Shown here: positions 9,087 to 18,352 of the stretch, one piece after another
Numbering within the stretch: the first letter of the stretch is position 1
Layout: each line of letters starts with the position of its first letter
From: Clostridia bacterium
GTDB lineage: Bacteria > Bacillota > Clostridia > Oscillospirales > CAG-272
Direction: 5' to 3'
Length of the DNA stretch: 49,951 nucleotides
Assembly (NCBI GenBank): GCA_017444735.1
Contig: JAFSWB010000021.1
Span: 1 to 49,951, forward strand
Notes under the pieces: generated by a model
Databases searched by the model: none
The model's input: the letters and a program-made list of their open reading frames with translations, nothing else
What the model was told of the DNA's origin: nothing
Position numbers and translations under genes: made by a program

Positions 9087-9115
9087 TTGAATTTGTATAT
9101 ATAGTGTGATATAAT
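9087..9115 (+). promoter_or_regulatory. Sigma-A-type promoter of the cdaA operon
   Basis: TTGAAT (9087-9092), 17 bases, TATAAT (9110-9115), about 35 bases before the cdaA start. The leader is too short for a c-di-AMP riboswitch. Confidence 0.75.
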
Positions 9116-9149
9116 ATAAACGGGATACTGTTTATTGAGGGAGGAAAAA

Positions 9150-10049
9150 ATGCAGGAGTTTTTTGAGGGATGTCTCAAAACGATTCAGATGATGACCGTC
9201 GCGGACGTCATCGATATCATCGCCGTCTCGGTCCTTATCTTTTATATTTACGCGTTCCTCCGCGACAGGAGGGCGGGAAAACTCGTCCTCGGAGTCGTGA
9301 TCCTTGTCGCGCTCAAGATCATCAGCGATCTGACGGGGATGTACGTCATGCAGTTCATCCTGCAGAACGTCTTCCAGGTCGGTTTCATTATCATCGCGAT
9401 CGTTTTTCAGCCGGAGCTCCGGTCGGTCCTTGAAAAGGTCGGCGGCCAGCCGATCAAGGGACTCAGGACGATCGCGTCGCAGAGGCACGACGATATGCGC
9501 CGCGTGATCGACAGCGTCGCAGAGGCGGCGGTTGACCTCAGCGAGACGAAGACCGGCGCGCTCATCGTCATCGAGCGCGAGACGAAGCTCGGCGATCTTG
9601 TCCTTACGGGGACCGTGATCGACGCGGAGCCGAGTCCCTTCCTCATCAGAAACGTTTTCTTCAACAAGGCGCCTCTTCACGACGGCGCGCTGATAATAAG
9701 AAACGGCAGGCTTTACGCGGCCGGATGTCTTCTTCCTCTTTCGATGAATTCGGAGATAATCAAGGATCTCGGCACGCGCCATCGCGCGGCGATCGGGATG
9801 AGCGAAAACAGCGACGCGGTCGTCGTCGTCGTTTCGGAGGAGACGGGGACGATCTCGCTCGCCGTCGACGGAGTCCTGACGCGCGGGTATGACGGCGAGT
9901 CGCTCCGGTTCGAGATCGCCAAATACGTATCGGCGGACGACGGCGCGCGGTCGCGCGGCGGTTTGTTCAGCCGCATTTTCAGAAAGAAAAACGGCAAGAC
10001 CGGCCGGAAGGCCGGCGCCGACGGACAGGGAGGAGGCGCGGCTCAATGA
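9150..10049 (+). CDS. cdaA: Diadenylate cyclase CdaA
   Basis: A 299-residue membrane-bound enzyme that makes cyclic di-AMP from two ATP. Three hydrophobic helices occupy about residues 12-80. The DAC domain follows, with the catalytic DGA at 178-180 (LHDGALI) and RHR at 210-212 (GTRHRAAIG). c-di-AMP controls potassium and osmolyte transport and wall homeostasis. The ATG at 9150 follows GAGGGAGG; a TTG at 9135 in the same frame overlaps that ribosome site and is rejected. The C-terminal tail (about 275-299) is basic and Gly-rich. The gene overlaps cdaR by ATGA, the usual cdaA-cdaR pair. No glmM follows, unlike in Bacillus. Confidence 0.95.
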   Translation: MQEFFEGCLKTIQMMTVADVIDIIAVSVLIFYIYAFLRDRRAGKLVLGVVILVALKIISDLTGMYVMQFILQNVFQVGFIIIAIVFQPELRSVLEKVGGQPIKGLRTIASQRHDDMRRVIDSVAEAAVDLSETKTGALIVIERETKLGDLVLTGTVIDAEPSPFLIRNVFFNKAPLHDGALIIRNGRLYAAGCLLPLSMNSEIIKDLGTRHRAAIGMSENSDAVVVVVSEETGTISLAVDGVLTRGYDGESLRFEIAKYVSADDGARSRGGLFSRIFRKKNGKTGRKAGADGQGGGAAQ

Positions 10050-11335
10050 AAAACAATGAAAAAGAACTCCCTGTGAGGCAGTACGAGGCGGCGCCGGACG
10101 GCAAAAAAAGCCGTCGTCCGCTCCGCGGGACGATCATTACGATAATCCTCTGCGTTTTCGCCGCTTTCGCTCTCTGGCTCTACGTCATGCAGACGGAGAG
10201 CCCCACCTACACCGACACGGTCGACGGGATAGAGGTCCGGCTCGAGGGGGTCGACGCCTTATCCGAAAAAACGGGACTGTCGGTCTATTCGGGACAGGGA
10301 ACGACGGTCAACGTCGTCGTTTCCGGCAAGAAGTCGATAATCGGGCGGCTCGCCCCCGGCGATCTCAAAGCGACAGTCGACGTATCGCCCATTTCCGTCG
10401 CGGGAAGACATCCGCTCAAGGTCTCTATCGATATGCCGTCCGGGCTGACGCTCGTCGAGATGGTCCCGTCGACGGTGACCGTCTACGCCGACGAGACGGT
10501 TTCAAAATCGGTTCCGGTGAGAGAGAAGATGAATCACCTTGAGCTGACCGACGATTACAGACTCGGCAAGATCGAGCTCGGATTCGACACCATCACGGTC
10601 GAGGGACCCTCCGGCAAGGTGAACTCCGTGTCCGACGCGCAGGTGATAATCGATATGGGCGGCAAAACTTCGTCTTTTTCGGGCAAGTTTCCGATCGTTC
10701 TGACCGACGCCGTCGGCAGCGCGGTGACGATGGATTATCTCAAGTGCTCCGCCTCGGAGATCGACGTCAAGGTCCCGATCTATATGATCCGCGAGATCGC
10801 CGTCCCGTATGAGTTCAAATACGGTCTTCTCGGCGAGGACGACGTCAAGGTCACCCTAACGCCTTCGACGCTTACCGTTTTCGGCGACGCGGGAGACGTC
10901 TCGTCCGACGGGGTGATCTCTCCCGTCGTGATCGACGAAAAGGCGATAACGTCGAATTATTATTCGTTCAGGATATCCCCGGAGATTTCGCAGAAGGTCT
11001 CGCTCGACTCCGGCACCGGTGAAGTCGGCGTGACGGTCGAGATCGACCCGTCGCTGACGACAAAGGATTTCACCGTGTCTGATATCAGGATAAAGGGCGC
11101 GGCGTCCACCATCAAGTGCGAGATCGTCGACAGCTCCGTCAACGTGACGCTCCGCGGGACTGAGGCGGCGTTCGAGACAATGAAGGATTCCGACGTTTAC
11201 CTGACCGTCGATATGACCGGCTACGACAAGGGGAGCGTGGGCACCGTGACGAGGCCGGCCGCTGTCTCCGTCGCCGGATCTCCGCAGGGCGTCTTCGAGA
11301 TCGGCTCCTATTCCGTAAAAGTCAAGATAAGCTGA
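10046..11335 (+). CDS. cdaR: CdaR, YbbR-domain regulator of CdaA
   Basis: A 429-residue protein with a short cytoplasmic tail, one transmembrane helix (about residues 30-51, GTIITIILCVFAAFALWLYV) and an extracytoplasmic part of repeated YbbR-like beta domains. Recurring phrases such as VTVYADE, ITVEGPSG and LTVFGDAG are seen at intervals of about 85 residues. CdaR binds CdaA at the membrane and modulates c-di-AMP synthesis. Its start overlaps the cdaA stop (ATGA), implying coupled translation and a fixed ratio. Its stop overlaps the ATG of the next gene (TGATG). Confidence 0.9.
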   Translation: MKNNEKELPVRQYEAAPDGKKSRRPLRGTIITIILCVFAAFALWLYVMQTESPTYTDTVDGIEVRLEGVDALSEKTGLSVYSGQGTTVNVVVSGKKSIIGRLAPGDLKATVDVSPISVAGRHPLKVSIDMPSGLTLVEMVPSTVTVYADETVSKSVPVREKMNHLELTDDYRLGKIELGFDTITVEGPSGKVNSVSDAQVIIDMGGKTSSFSGKFPIVLTDAVGSAVTMDYLKCSASEIDVKVPIYMIREIAVPYEFKYGLLGEDDVKVTLTPSTLTVFGDAGDVSSDGVISPVVIDEKAITSNYYSFRISPEISQKVSLDSGTGEVGVTVEIDPSLTTKDFTVSDIRIKGAASTIKCEIVDSSVNVTLRGTEAAFETMKDSDVYLTVDMTGYDKGSVGTVTRPAAVSVAGSPQGVFEIGSYSVKVKIS

Positions 11336-12948
11336 TGGATAAGAATGTGACGGGCGAATGCGCCGTCGTTGAAAACATAAAGATCCCCGCCGCGTCCCCG
11401 CGCCGCGCCGACGCGGACGGGGAGGCGCGCCGCAGAGCGGAGGCGGAGGTAAAGAGGATCCTCGGAAGAAAGCCGGAGCGCGTCGCGATCCGCCGGAAAT
11501 CGGTAGACGCGAGGCGAAAAGGAGAGATCAAGCTCGTTTACTCCGTTTTCGCGGAGTTTTCGGAGCTTTCGGAGGGGGAGAGGGAAAAGCTCGCCTCCGC
11601 CGGTATCAAAAACTACCGGGAGACGCCGTTTGATCCGACGCCGGGCGCAAAAAAGCCCGGCGCTCCGTTCGTCATCGCCGGCTTCGGGCCCGCGGGGATG
11701 TTCTGCGCGCTCGAGCTCGCCGAACGCGGGTACAGGCCCGTCGTTTTTGAACGCGGCTCATCCGTTGAAGAGAGAGTCAGAAAGGTCGGAGCGTTCCTTT
11801 CGGGCGGACCGTTTGACCCGGAGTGCAACGTGCAGTTCGGCGCGGGAGGCGCCGGAACTTTTTCGGACGGCAAGCTCATGACGCGGATCGGGGACCCGAC
11901 CGTCTCGTATATTCTGAAGCGTCTCTGCGAGTTCGGCGCGCCCGAGGACGTGAGATGGCGCGCCCGTCCGCACGTCGGGACCGATCTGCTCCGCGGGATC
12001 GTCTCCAATATCGAAAAAAGGATCGTCTCCCTCGGGGGAAAAGTCATATACGATACCGCCGTTTCATTTAAGAACGGCAGGTTCTACGCCGGCGGCGCCG
12101 AGCGCGATTTCAGCGCGATGGTCCTCGCCGTCGGTCACAGCGCCCGCGACACCTACGGCGAGCTCATGAAGGGTCCGTTTTCCGTCGTCCCCAAGCCGTT
12201 TTCGGCGGGCGTCAGGATAGAGCATCCGCAGGAGTGGCTCGATCGCGCGATGTACGGCGATCTCGCGGGCGACGAAACGCTCGGACACGCCGAATATTCG
12301 CTCTCGTACAGAGAGGGCTCCCGCGGGACGTACTCATTCTGTATGTGTCCCGGAGGCGTCGTCGTCGCCGCGTCCGGCGAGGAGGGCGGCGTCACCACGA
12401 ACGGGATGAGCGACAGACGGAGGGACGGACCGCTTTGCAACGCGGCGATCGCCGTTTCGGTATTGCCCGATGATTACGGCGGAACGCCGGCGGGAGCCAT
12501 AGAATTTCAGCGGCGGCTCGAAAGAGACGCGTACCGTGCGGGCGGAGGGAATTATCACGCGCCCGTTCAGCTCGTCGGAGACTTTTTCGACCGCGTCCCC
12601 TCGAAGAGGCTCGGCTCCGTCGTCCCGACTTATATGGGAGGCAGGGTGACGCCGACCGACGTACGGGGGATTCTTCCGCCTTTTATCGGCGATATGCTTG
12701 AGCGGGGACTCCGTCGGTTCGACGACCGGATCCCCGGATTCGCCGGGCGCGATATACCGCTCACCGGGACGGAGACGAGGACCTCGGCGCCCGTCAGGAT
12801 AGAGCGAACGGCGGCCCTTACCGCGGTCGGCATGGAGCGCGTTTACCCGTGCGGCGAGGGCGCCGGATACGCCGGCGGCATCGTAAGCGCGGCGGCGGAC
12901 GGACTGCGCGTGGCGAGCGCGATCATCACGGAATATTCTCCTTTTTAA
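11335..12948 (+). CDS. FAD-dependent oxidoreductase (COG2509-like)
   Basis: A 537-residue flavoprotein. An N-terminal region of about 105 residues with basic helical character precedes a Rossmann-type FAD site (VIAGFGPAGMFCALELAERG, near residue 115). Then come CNVQFGAGGAGTFSDGKL, the long central domain, and a second FAD-contacting stretch near the C-terminus (YPCGEGAGYAGGIVSAAADG). This architecture fits the uncharacterised FAD-dependent dehydrogenases of COG2509, common in Clostridia. The substrate is unknown. TGATG overlap with cdaR shows it belongs to the same operon; no functional link to c-di-AMP can be claimed. Confidence 0.82.
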   Translation: MDKNVTGECAVVENIKIPAASPRRADADGEARRRAEAEVKRILGRKPERVAIRRKSVDARRKGEIKLVYSVFAEFSELSEGEREKLASAGIKNYRETPFDPTPGAKKPGAPFVIAGFGPAGMFCALELAERGYRPVVFERGSSVEERVRKVGAFLSGGPFDPECNVQFGAGGAGTFSDGKLMTRIGDPTVSYILKRLCEFGAPEDVRWRARPHVGTDLLRGIVSNIEKRIVSLGGKVIYDTAVSFKNGRFYAGGAERDFSAMVLAVGHSARDTYGELMKGPFSVVPKPFSAGVRIEHPQEWLDRAMYGDLAGDETLGHAEYSLSYREGSRGTYSFCMCPGGVVVAASGEEGGVTTNGMSDRRRDGPLCNAAIAVSVLPDDYGGTPAGAIEFQRRLERDAYRAGGGNYHAPVQLVGDFFDRVPSKRLGSVVPTYMGGRVTPTDVRGILPPFIGDMLERGLRRFDDRIPGFAGRDIPLTGTETRTSAPVRIERTAALTAVGMERVYPCGEGAGYAGGIVSAAADGLRVASAIITEYSPF

Positions 12949-12970
12949 GTTTTTTAAGGAGGTGAGAAAA

Positions 12971-13429
12971 ACGGAACATCTTGCGAGAGTGATAGAGACG
13001 TACGGCGATACGGCGCTTATCGAGGCGTCGCGCGGTTCGATGTGCGAGGGCTGTCACGGAGGCGACTGCGGAGAGGCTTGCTCCCTGACGGGCCTTTTCG
13101 GAACGGGCCGAGCCATGAGAACGAAAGCGAATAATCCGGAGGGCGCGAAGCCGGGCGATCTTGTTGAGATCAGCTCGTCCGATTCGACCGTCTTTTCTCA
13201 CGCTTTTCTCATTTTTATCCTTCCGCTCGTCCTTACGTTCGGAGCGTACCTCGTCGGCTCGTCCCTCGGCGGCGCGAAGGTCGGCGCCATAGCCGCGGGA
13301 GCCGGCTTTCTGATATCGGCCGCCGCCGTTTTCGCGGTCGAGGCGGCTGCGAGAAAAAGACCTCCGTCGGTCACGATCGTCAGGATCGTCAGGACGGCGG
13401 ATGAAAAGGAGGAGCGGAAAGATGAGTAA
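12971..13429 (+). CDS. RseC/SoxR-reducing-system family membrane protein, possible ACG start
   Basis: About 152 residues of the RseC family. The N-terminal cytoplasmic domain starts HLARVIETYGDTALIEA and has a cysteine cluster (CEGCHGGDCGEAC). Two transmembrane helices follow (HAFLIFILPLVLTFGAYLVG, then a Gly/Ala-rich helix) and a basic tail. Relatives accompany electron-transfer complexes such as Rnf, but none is nearby. The start is odd. A perfect Shine-Dalgarno AAGGAGGTGA (12956-12965) sits where its best-spaced codon is ACG at 12971, in frame. The in-frame GTG at 12962 overlaps that Shine-Dalgarno, and the next GTG (12989) lacks one. The outer limit of the frame is therefore 12962. It overlaps recJ by 8 bases. 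Confidence 0.72.
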   Translation, partial: TEHLARVIETYGDTALIEASRGSMCEGCHGGDCGEACSLTGLFGTGRAMRTKANNPEGAKPGDLVEISSSDSTVFSHAFLIFILPLVLTFGAYLVGSSLGGAKVGAIAAGAGFLISAAAVFAVEAAARKRPPSVTIVRIVRTADEKEERKDE

Positions 13430-15614
13430 GACCGTGTTCTCCGACCGGATCGTCGCCTCGTCCGCGGCCGAGGCGCGCGAGGACGTTATCGCCCGCGATA
13501 TCGCCGATTCCCTTTCTCTCTCGCTCCCCGTCGCGAAGCTTCTTCACGACCGCGGGATGAACGATCCCGAGGAGGCGAGGAGATTTATCCTCAAGCGCGA
13601 GGAACAGCTCTACGACCCCTTCCTGATGAAGGATATGAGGAAAGCGGCGGAACGCGTCGCTTCCGCTCTTTTCTCGGGCGAGCGGATCATTATTTACGGA
13701 GATTACGACGTGGACGGAGTGACCTCCGTCTCCGCCCTTCTTTTGTTCCTGCGCGACAGGGGCGGAAACGTCGGATACTATATACCGAAGAGAGACCGCG
13801 ACGGATACGGCGTTTCGCTCGGCGCGATCGAGCGTCTCGCCGCCGAACGGTGCGATCTCATCGTGACCGTCGACACCGGCGTCACCGCCGTATCGGAGAT
13901 AAAAGCGGCGACCGACGCGGGGATCGACGTCGTCGTCACCGACCACCACGAGTGTCAGGATACGCTGCCGGACGCGCTCGCCGTCGTCAATCCGAAGAGG
14001 GCGGACTGCGCTTATCCCTTCGACGAGCTCGCCGGAGTCGGAGTCGTCTTCAAGCTGATGTGCGCCGTCGAATCGATCCTCTCTCCCGACGACGGGATGG
14101 CGGACTGCGTCAGGCGCGTCGCCGCCGAATACTGCGACCTGATCGCGATCGGCACGATCGCCGACGTTATGCCGGTGACGGACGAAAACCGACTCATAAT
14201 CAGCTACGGTCTCAAGCTCATAGAGGAGGGCAGGCGTCAGGCGATGAACGCTCTGATGCTCGCCGCGGCGGAGGGAAGGACGCCTCCGCCGAAAAAGAAG
14301 ATCTCCGCGGGATATATCGGATATACGATCGCGCCCCGCATCAACGCGGCGGGCAGGATGAAGGACGCCTCGACCGCGGTCGAGCTCTTCACCACCGACG
14401 ATCCGGAGCGCGCCGAACAGCTCGCCGCGGAGCTCTGCGAGACGAACAGAGAACGTCAGAGGACCGAAAACGAAATCGTCGAGGAAGCGTACGCGATGAT
14501 AGACCGGACCCACGATCTCGAACACGATCCCGTGATCGTCCTGTCGAGCGACGTGTGGCATCACGGCGTCATCGGTATCGTTGCCTCGCGGATCGCCGAG
14601 AGGTACGGTCTCTCCTCCATCCTCGTATCCTTCGAGGGCGAGAACAACGACGGAGGAGCGGAAGACGTCGGAAAGGGCTCCGGCAGGAGCGTCAGAGGCG
14701 TCAACCTCGTCGAGGCGCTCGCCGCCTGCTCCGATCTGCTCGTCAAATACGGCGGGCACGAGCTTGCCGCCGGATTGACCGTCAGACGCGGCGATCTTGA
14801 CGAGTTCCGCCGCCGTATCAACGATTACGTGAGGGAAAAGGGAAAGACCGTCGACGAGTCGAAAACGCACCCCGACGCCGATCTCGAGCTGCTCCCGTCG
14901 GACGTCTCAATGACTGTCGCCGAGGAGCTTTACCTTCTCGAGCCGTACGGCGTCAGGAACCCGACCCCTGTCTTTTATATGAGCGACGTTTATATATCGG
15001 ACGAGACGCTCGTCGGAGGCGGCAAGCACACAAGGATGTTCTTGAAAAAAGAGGAAATGACCGCGGTCGCGATGTTCTTCAGAAACAGCATCAGCGACAT
15101 CGATCTCTATCCCGGCGACACGGCGGACGTCCTCTTTAATCTCGATATAAACGAGTTCAACGGAACGCGGTCGGTCCAGCTCATTATCCGCGATATCAGA
15201 CTTTCGGAGAACAGGGCGGCCGCGGAGAAACGCGAACGCGAGATCTTTTCCGCGATTTTTTCCTCCCGCACGGAGGAGCTCGGGCTTTCGGACCGCGAGA
15301 GGGCGGATTCCATGCCGACGCGCGACGATTTCGCCGCCGTTTACTCGAACATCAGAAAAGAGCTCCGATGCGATCACCGGGTATTCAGCATCCGCGCGCT
15401 CCGCCATCTTCTCGCGACGCGTGGGATAGGGCTGTCGTACGTGAAGCTCAAATCGATCCTCGCGGTCTTCCGTGAGCTCAATCTCATCGGAGTGAACGAG
15501 GTCGGCGGGACGCCGGACGTCTATGAATTCAACGAGGTCAACGTCAGCGGCAAGACCTCGCTTGACCGTTCCGAGATATTGAAGAAACTGAAAAGCGAAC
15601 TTAAAATGGGCTGA
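13422..15614 (+). CDS. recJ: Single-stranded-DNA-specific exonuclease RecJ
   Basis: A 730-residue 5'-3' exonuclease acting in recombination and mismatch or base-excision repair. The DHH core is clear: YGDYDVDGVTS at residues 92-102, VTVDTG at 148-153 and TDHHE at 173-177. The DHHA1 part holds RINAAGRMKDAS and KYGGHELAAGL, and an OB-fold follows (about 490-590). The C-terminal region is longer than in E. coli RecJ (577), as in other Firmicutes. The start at 13422 is chosen because AAGGAGG lies upstream; an in-frame ATG at 13401 precedes that site. Order recJ-relA-dtd-hemZ is conserved in Clostridia. Confidence 0.95.
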   Translation: MSKTVFSDRIVASSAAEAREDVIARDIADSLSLSLPVAKLLHDRGMNDPEEARRFILKREEQLYDPFLMKDMRKAAERVASALFSGERIIIYGDYDVDGVTSVSALLLFLRDRGGNVGYYIPKRDRDGYGVSLGAIERLAAERCDLIVTVDTGVTAVSEIKAATDAGIDVVVTDHHECQDTLPDALAVVNPKRADCAYPFDELAGVGVVFKLMCAVESILSPDDGMADCVRRVAAEYCDLIAIGTIADVMPVTDENRLIISYGLKLIEEGRRQAMNALMLAAAEGRTPPPKKKISAGYIGYTIAPRINAAGRMKDASTAVELFTTDDPERAEQLAAELCETNRERQRTENEIVEEAYAMIDRTHDLEHDPVIVLSSDVWHHGVIGIVASRIAERYGLSSILVSFEGENNDGGAEDVGKGSGRSVRGVNLVEALAACSDLLVKYGGHELAAGLTVRRGDLDEFRRRINDYVREKGKTVDESKTHPDADLELLPSDVSMTVAEELYLLEPYGVRNPTPVFYMSDVYISDETLVGGGKHTRMFLKKEEMTAVAMFFRNSISDIDLYPGDTADVLFNLDINEFNGTRSVQLIIRDIRLSENRAAAEKREREIFSAIFSSRTEELGLSDRERADSMPTRDDFAAVYSNIRKELRCDHRVFSIRALRHLLATRGIGLSYVKLKSILAVFRELNLIGVNEVGGTPDVYEFNEVNVSGKTSLDRSEILKKLKSELKMG

Positions 15615-15633
15615 AAGGCCTGCCGGAGGCGTT

Positions 15634-17874
15634 ATGACGGACAGGGAAACGAACACGGGGGAGAAAGACGAATACGCTCTCATTTCAAACCTTCTGACGA
15701 TAATCGAATCGACCGAAAAGAGATACGACGTCGAAAAGATCAAACAGGCGTTCCTTTACGCCCGGGAGCTTCACGAGGGGCAGTTCCGCGTGAGCGGAGA
15801 ACCGTATATCAGCCACCCCGTCGCGGTCTCCGAGATCGTCGCGTCGCTCGAGCTCGACACGGACTCTATCTGCGCCGCGCTTCTCCACGACACGATCGAG
15901 GACTGCGGCGATAAGACGAGCATCGACGATATCCGCATCCGCTTCGGCGACGAGGTCGCCGCGCTCGTCGACGGGCTGACGAAGATCCGCGAGATCAACG
16001 TCACCGACAAGGAGGAAGCGCACATCGAGAACATCCGCAAGATGCTTCTCGCGATGGCGAAGGACGTCCGGGTCATCTTTATAAAGCTCTGCGACCGTCT
16101 TCACAATATGAGGACGCTCGACGCGAAGCCGGAGGACAAACGGCGCGTCACGGCGCTCGAGACGATGCACGTCTACGCGCCGCTCGCTCACCGTCTCGGT
16201 ATGCAGAGGATGAAGCAGGAGCTCGAAAATCTCGCTCTTCGCTTCCTCGACCCGATCGGTTACGACGAGGTCAACGCCGATATCAGGAAGAAATACGGCG
16301 AGAACGTAAACTTCATCGAAAACACCCGGAACTATATATCGAAGCGGCTTGAGGAGTACGGTATCCGATTCACTCTCGAGGGAAGAGTCAAGACCGTTTA
16401 CTCGATCTACCGCAAAATGTTCAACCAGAACAAAAGCTTCGACGAGATCTACGACTTCTACGCGATCCGTATCATCGTCGAAACGGAGCTCGAGTGCTAT
16501 ACGGCGCTCGGTATCATCCACGAGCTGTTCAGGAGCATCCCCGGGCGGTTCAAGGATTACATCTCGACGCCGAAGCCGAATATGTATCAGTCGCTTCACA
16601 CGACGGTCATCGGGCGCGACGGCATCCCGTTCGAGGTGCAGATCAGAACGCGCGAGATGCATCACATCGCCGAATACGGCGTGGCGGCGCACTGGAAATA
16701 CAAGTCCGGGCAGGAGAGCCGCGCCGAGATCGACGAGAAGCTCCAGTGGATCGCAAAGCTGATCGACGCGGAGGAGGGCGTGTTCGATACCGACGAATTC
16801 CTCCACGCGCTCAAGATCGACATCTTTCACGACGAGACGTTCGTGTTCACCCCGAAGGGAGACGTCATCGCCCTGCCTCTCGGCTCGACGCTCATCGACT
16901 TCGCGTACGCCATCCATTCCGAGATCGGAAACAAGATGGTCGGCGCGACGATAAACGGCAGTATCGCGCCTATCGACAGGGTCCCGCAGACGGGCGACAT
17001 CGTTGAGATCATTACCTCGTCGGCTTCGCGAGGACCGAGCCGCGACTGGCTGAAGATCGTCAAGACGGGCGAGGCGCGCAACAAGATACGCCAGTGGTTC
17101 AAGAAGGAAAAGCGTTCCGAAAACATCGCCGTCGGAAAGGCGGAGATAGACCGGGAATTTTCAAAATTCAGGATCCGCCCGAAGGAATCCGAGAAGGCGG
17201 AGATCGTGGCGGCGATATCGAAGCGGCTCGGTATGCACGAGCCGGACGATCTTTACAACGCCATCGGTTACGGCGGCATGGCGGTCACCAAGATCACCGC
17301 CAAGCTGAAAGAGGAATACGAAAAGGTCGTCAGGGCCGCCGAGGACGAGCCGATCACCGAACCGGAGCAGGTCAGGACCCAGCGTCCCGACCGGATCCGT
17401 TCGACGGGAGGCGTCATCGTCGACGGCGAGACCGGCTGCGCCGTCAAGTTCGCAAAGTGCTGCAACCCGCTTCCCGGGGACAGGATCGTCGGATTCATCA
17501 CGAAGGGCTTCGGCGTTTCCGTTCACAAGCACAACTGTCACAATATCGTCACGGGTATGAAGGACCCCGCGTTCCGCGACCGCCTCGTCAACGTCAGATG
17601 GGACGACGTCGTGTCGACGGATCAGTCGAAGGGTCTGTACGAGGCGATGATCCGCGTCTTCGCAGAGAACACGCTCACCACGCTCGCCGACGTCACGACG
17701 GCGCTTGCGGAGATGAAGGTCACTCTCGTCGCCGTCAGCACGAAGAAGCGCACGGAGGACGACCTCGTCATCACGCTCACCGTCGGATGCCGGAACAACG
17801 ACCACTACAATTCGATCGTCTCCCGCCTCAGGACGCTTCCTCACGTCAGGGCGATCTCGGGCGGAGCGGGTTAA
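15634..17874 (+). CDS. relA: Bifunctional (p)ppGpp synthetase/hydrolase
   Basis: A 746-residue long RelA/SpoT homologue (Rel) that makes and degrades (p)ppGpp. The N-terminal HD hydrolase is intact: YISHPVAV at 58-65, LLHDTIED at 83-90 and KLCDRLHNMRTL. The synthetase domain has GRVKTVYSIYRKM, the YDFYAIRIIV strand, RFKDYISTPKPNMYQSLHTT, EVQIRT and HWKYK. A TGS domain (FTPKGDVIALPLGST, about 395-455), a zinc-finger-like CC segment (KFAKCCNPLPGD) and a C-terminal ACT domain (from about 670) follow. Key residues of both activities appear present. ATG after GCCGGAGG, 19 bases behind recJ. Confidence 0.96.
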   Translation: MTDRETNTGEKDEYALISNLLTIIESTEKRYDVEKIKQAFLYARELHEGQFRVSGEPYISHPVAVSEIVASLELDTDSICAALLHDTIEDCGDKTSIDDIRIRFGDEVAALVDGLTKIREINVTDKEEAHIENIRKMLLAMAKDVRVIFIKLCDRLHNMRTLDAKPEDKRRVTALETMHVYAPLAHRLGMQRMKQELENLALRFLDPIGYDEVNADIRKKYGENVNFIENTRNYISKRLEEYGIRFTLEGRVKTVYSIYRKMFNQNKSFDEIYDFYAIRIIVETELECYTALGIIHELFRSIPGRFKDYISTPKPNMYQSLHTTVIGRDGIPFEVQIRTREMHHIAEYGVAAHWKYKSGQESRAEIDEKLQWIAKLIDAEEGVFDTDEFLHALKIDIFHDETFVFTPKGDVIALPLGSTLIDFAYAIHSEIGNKMVGATINGSIAPIDRVPQTGDIVEIITSSASRGPSRDWLKIVKTGEARNKIRQWFKKEKRSENIAVGKAEIDREFSKFRIRPKESEKAEIVAAISKRLGMHEPDDLYNAIGYGGMAVTKITAKLKEEYEKVVRAAEDEPITEPEQVRTQRPDRIRSTGGVIVDGETGCAVKFAKCCNPLPGDRIVGFITKGFGVSVHKHNCHNIVTGMKDPAFRDRLVNVRWDDVVSTDQSKGLYEAMIRVFAENTLTTLADVTTALAEMKVTLVAVSTKKRTEDDLVITLTVGCRNNDHYNSIVSRLRTLPHVRAISGGAG

Positions 17875-17883
17875 GGAATAATT

Positions 17884-18345
17884 ATGAAAACAGTTGTTCA
17901 GCGCGTCCTTGACGCGCGCGTCGTCGTCGGCGGCGAGACCGTCGGCAGGTGCGGCGTCGGTTTTCTCGTTCTCGTCGGCGTTGAAACAGACGACACGGCG
18001 GAGGACGCTCGCGTCCTCGCCGCGAAGATCGCCTCGCTCCGAGTTTTCGAGGACGGGGCGGGAAAAATGAATCTCTCGCTTTCCGATATCGGCGGAGGAG
18101 CGCTTTCCGTCTCGAATTTCACGCTTCCGGCGTCGGTGCGCCGCGGCAACAGACCCGATTTCACCGCCGCCGCTCCTCCGGAAAAAGCGCGGGAGCTTTA
18201 CGACGCTTTCTCGGAAATGCTCGGCGCGCTCGTTCCGACGGAGAAGGGCGTTTTCGGCGCCGATATGAAGATCGAAATGACGGCGGACGGGCCTGTGACC
18301 CTTTGGCTCGACAGCGCGATACTGCGCGGTCCGCGGAGGAAGTGA
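17884..18345 (+). CDS. dtd: D-aminoacyl-tRNA deacylase
   Basis: A 153-residue protein that hydrolyses D-aminoacyl-tRNAs, and Gly-tRNA(Ala), to protect translation. It opens with MKTVVQRVLDARVVVGGETVG. KMNLSL and the C-terminal DGPVTLWLDS, which holds the Gly-cisPro motif, are present. The usual SQFTL catalytic motif reads SNFTL here, and the residue before the DGPVT motif is Ala rather than the common Asn. Both are mild departures. It lies nine bases after relA, the usual relA-dtd pair, with AAGGA upstream of the ATG. Confidence 0.92.
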   Translation: MKTVVQRVLDARVVVGGETVGRCGVGFLVLVGVETDDTAEDARVLAAKIASLRVFEDGAGKMNLSLSDIGGGALSVSNFTLPASVRRGNRPDFTAAAPPEKARELYDAFSEMLGALVPTEKGVFGADMKIEMTADGPVTLWLDSAILRGPRRK

Positions 18346-18352
18346 AAAAGAA

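Noticed and set aside
9116-9149. c-di-AMP riboswitch before cdaA
   Set aside because: The leader is only about 30 bases, far too short.
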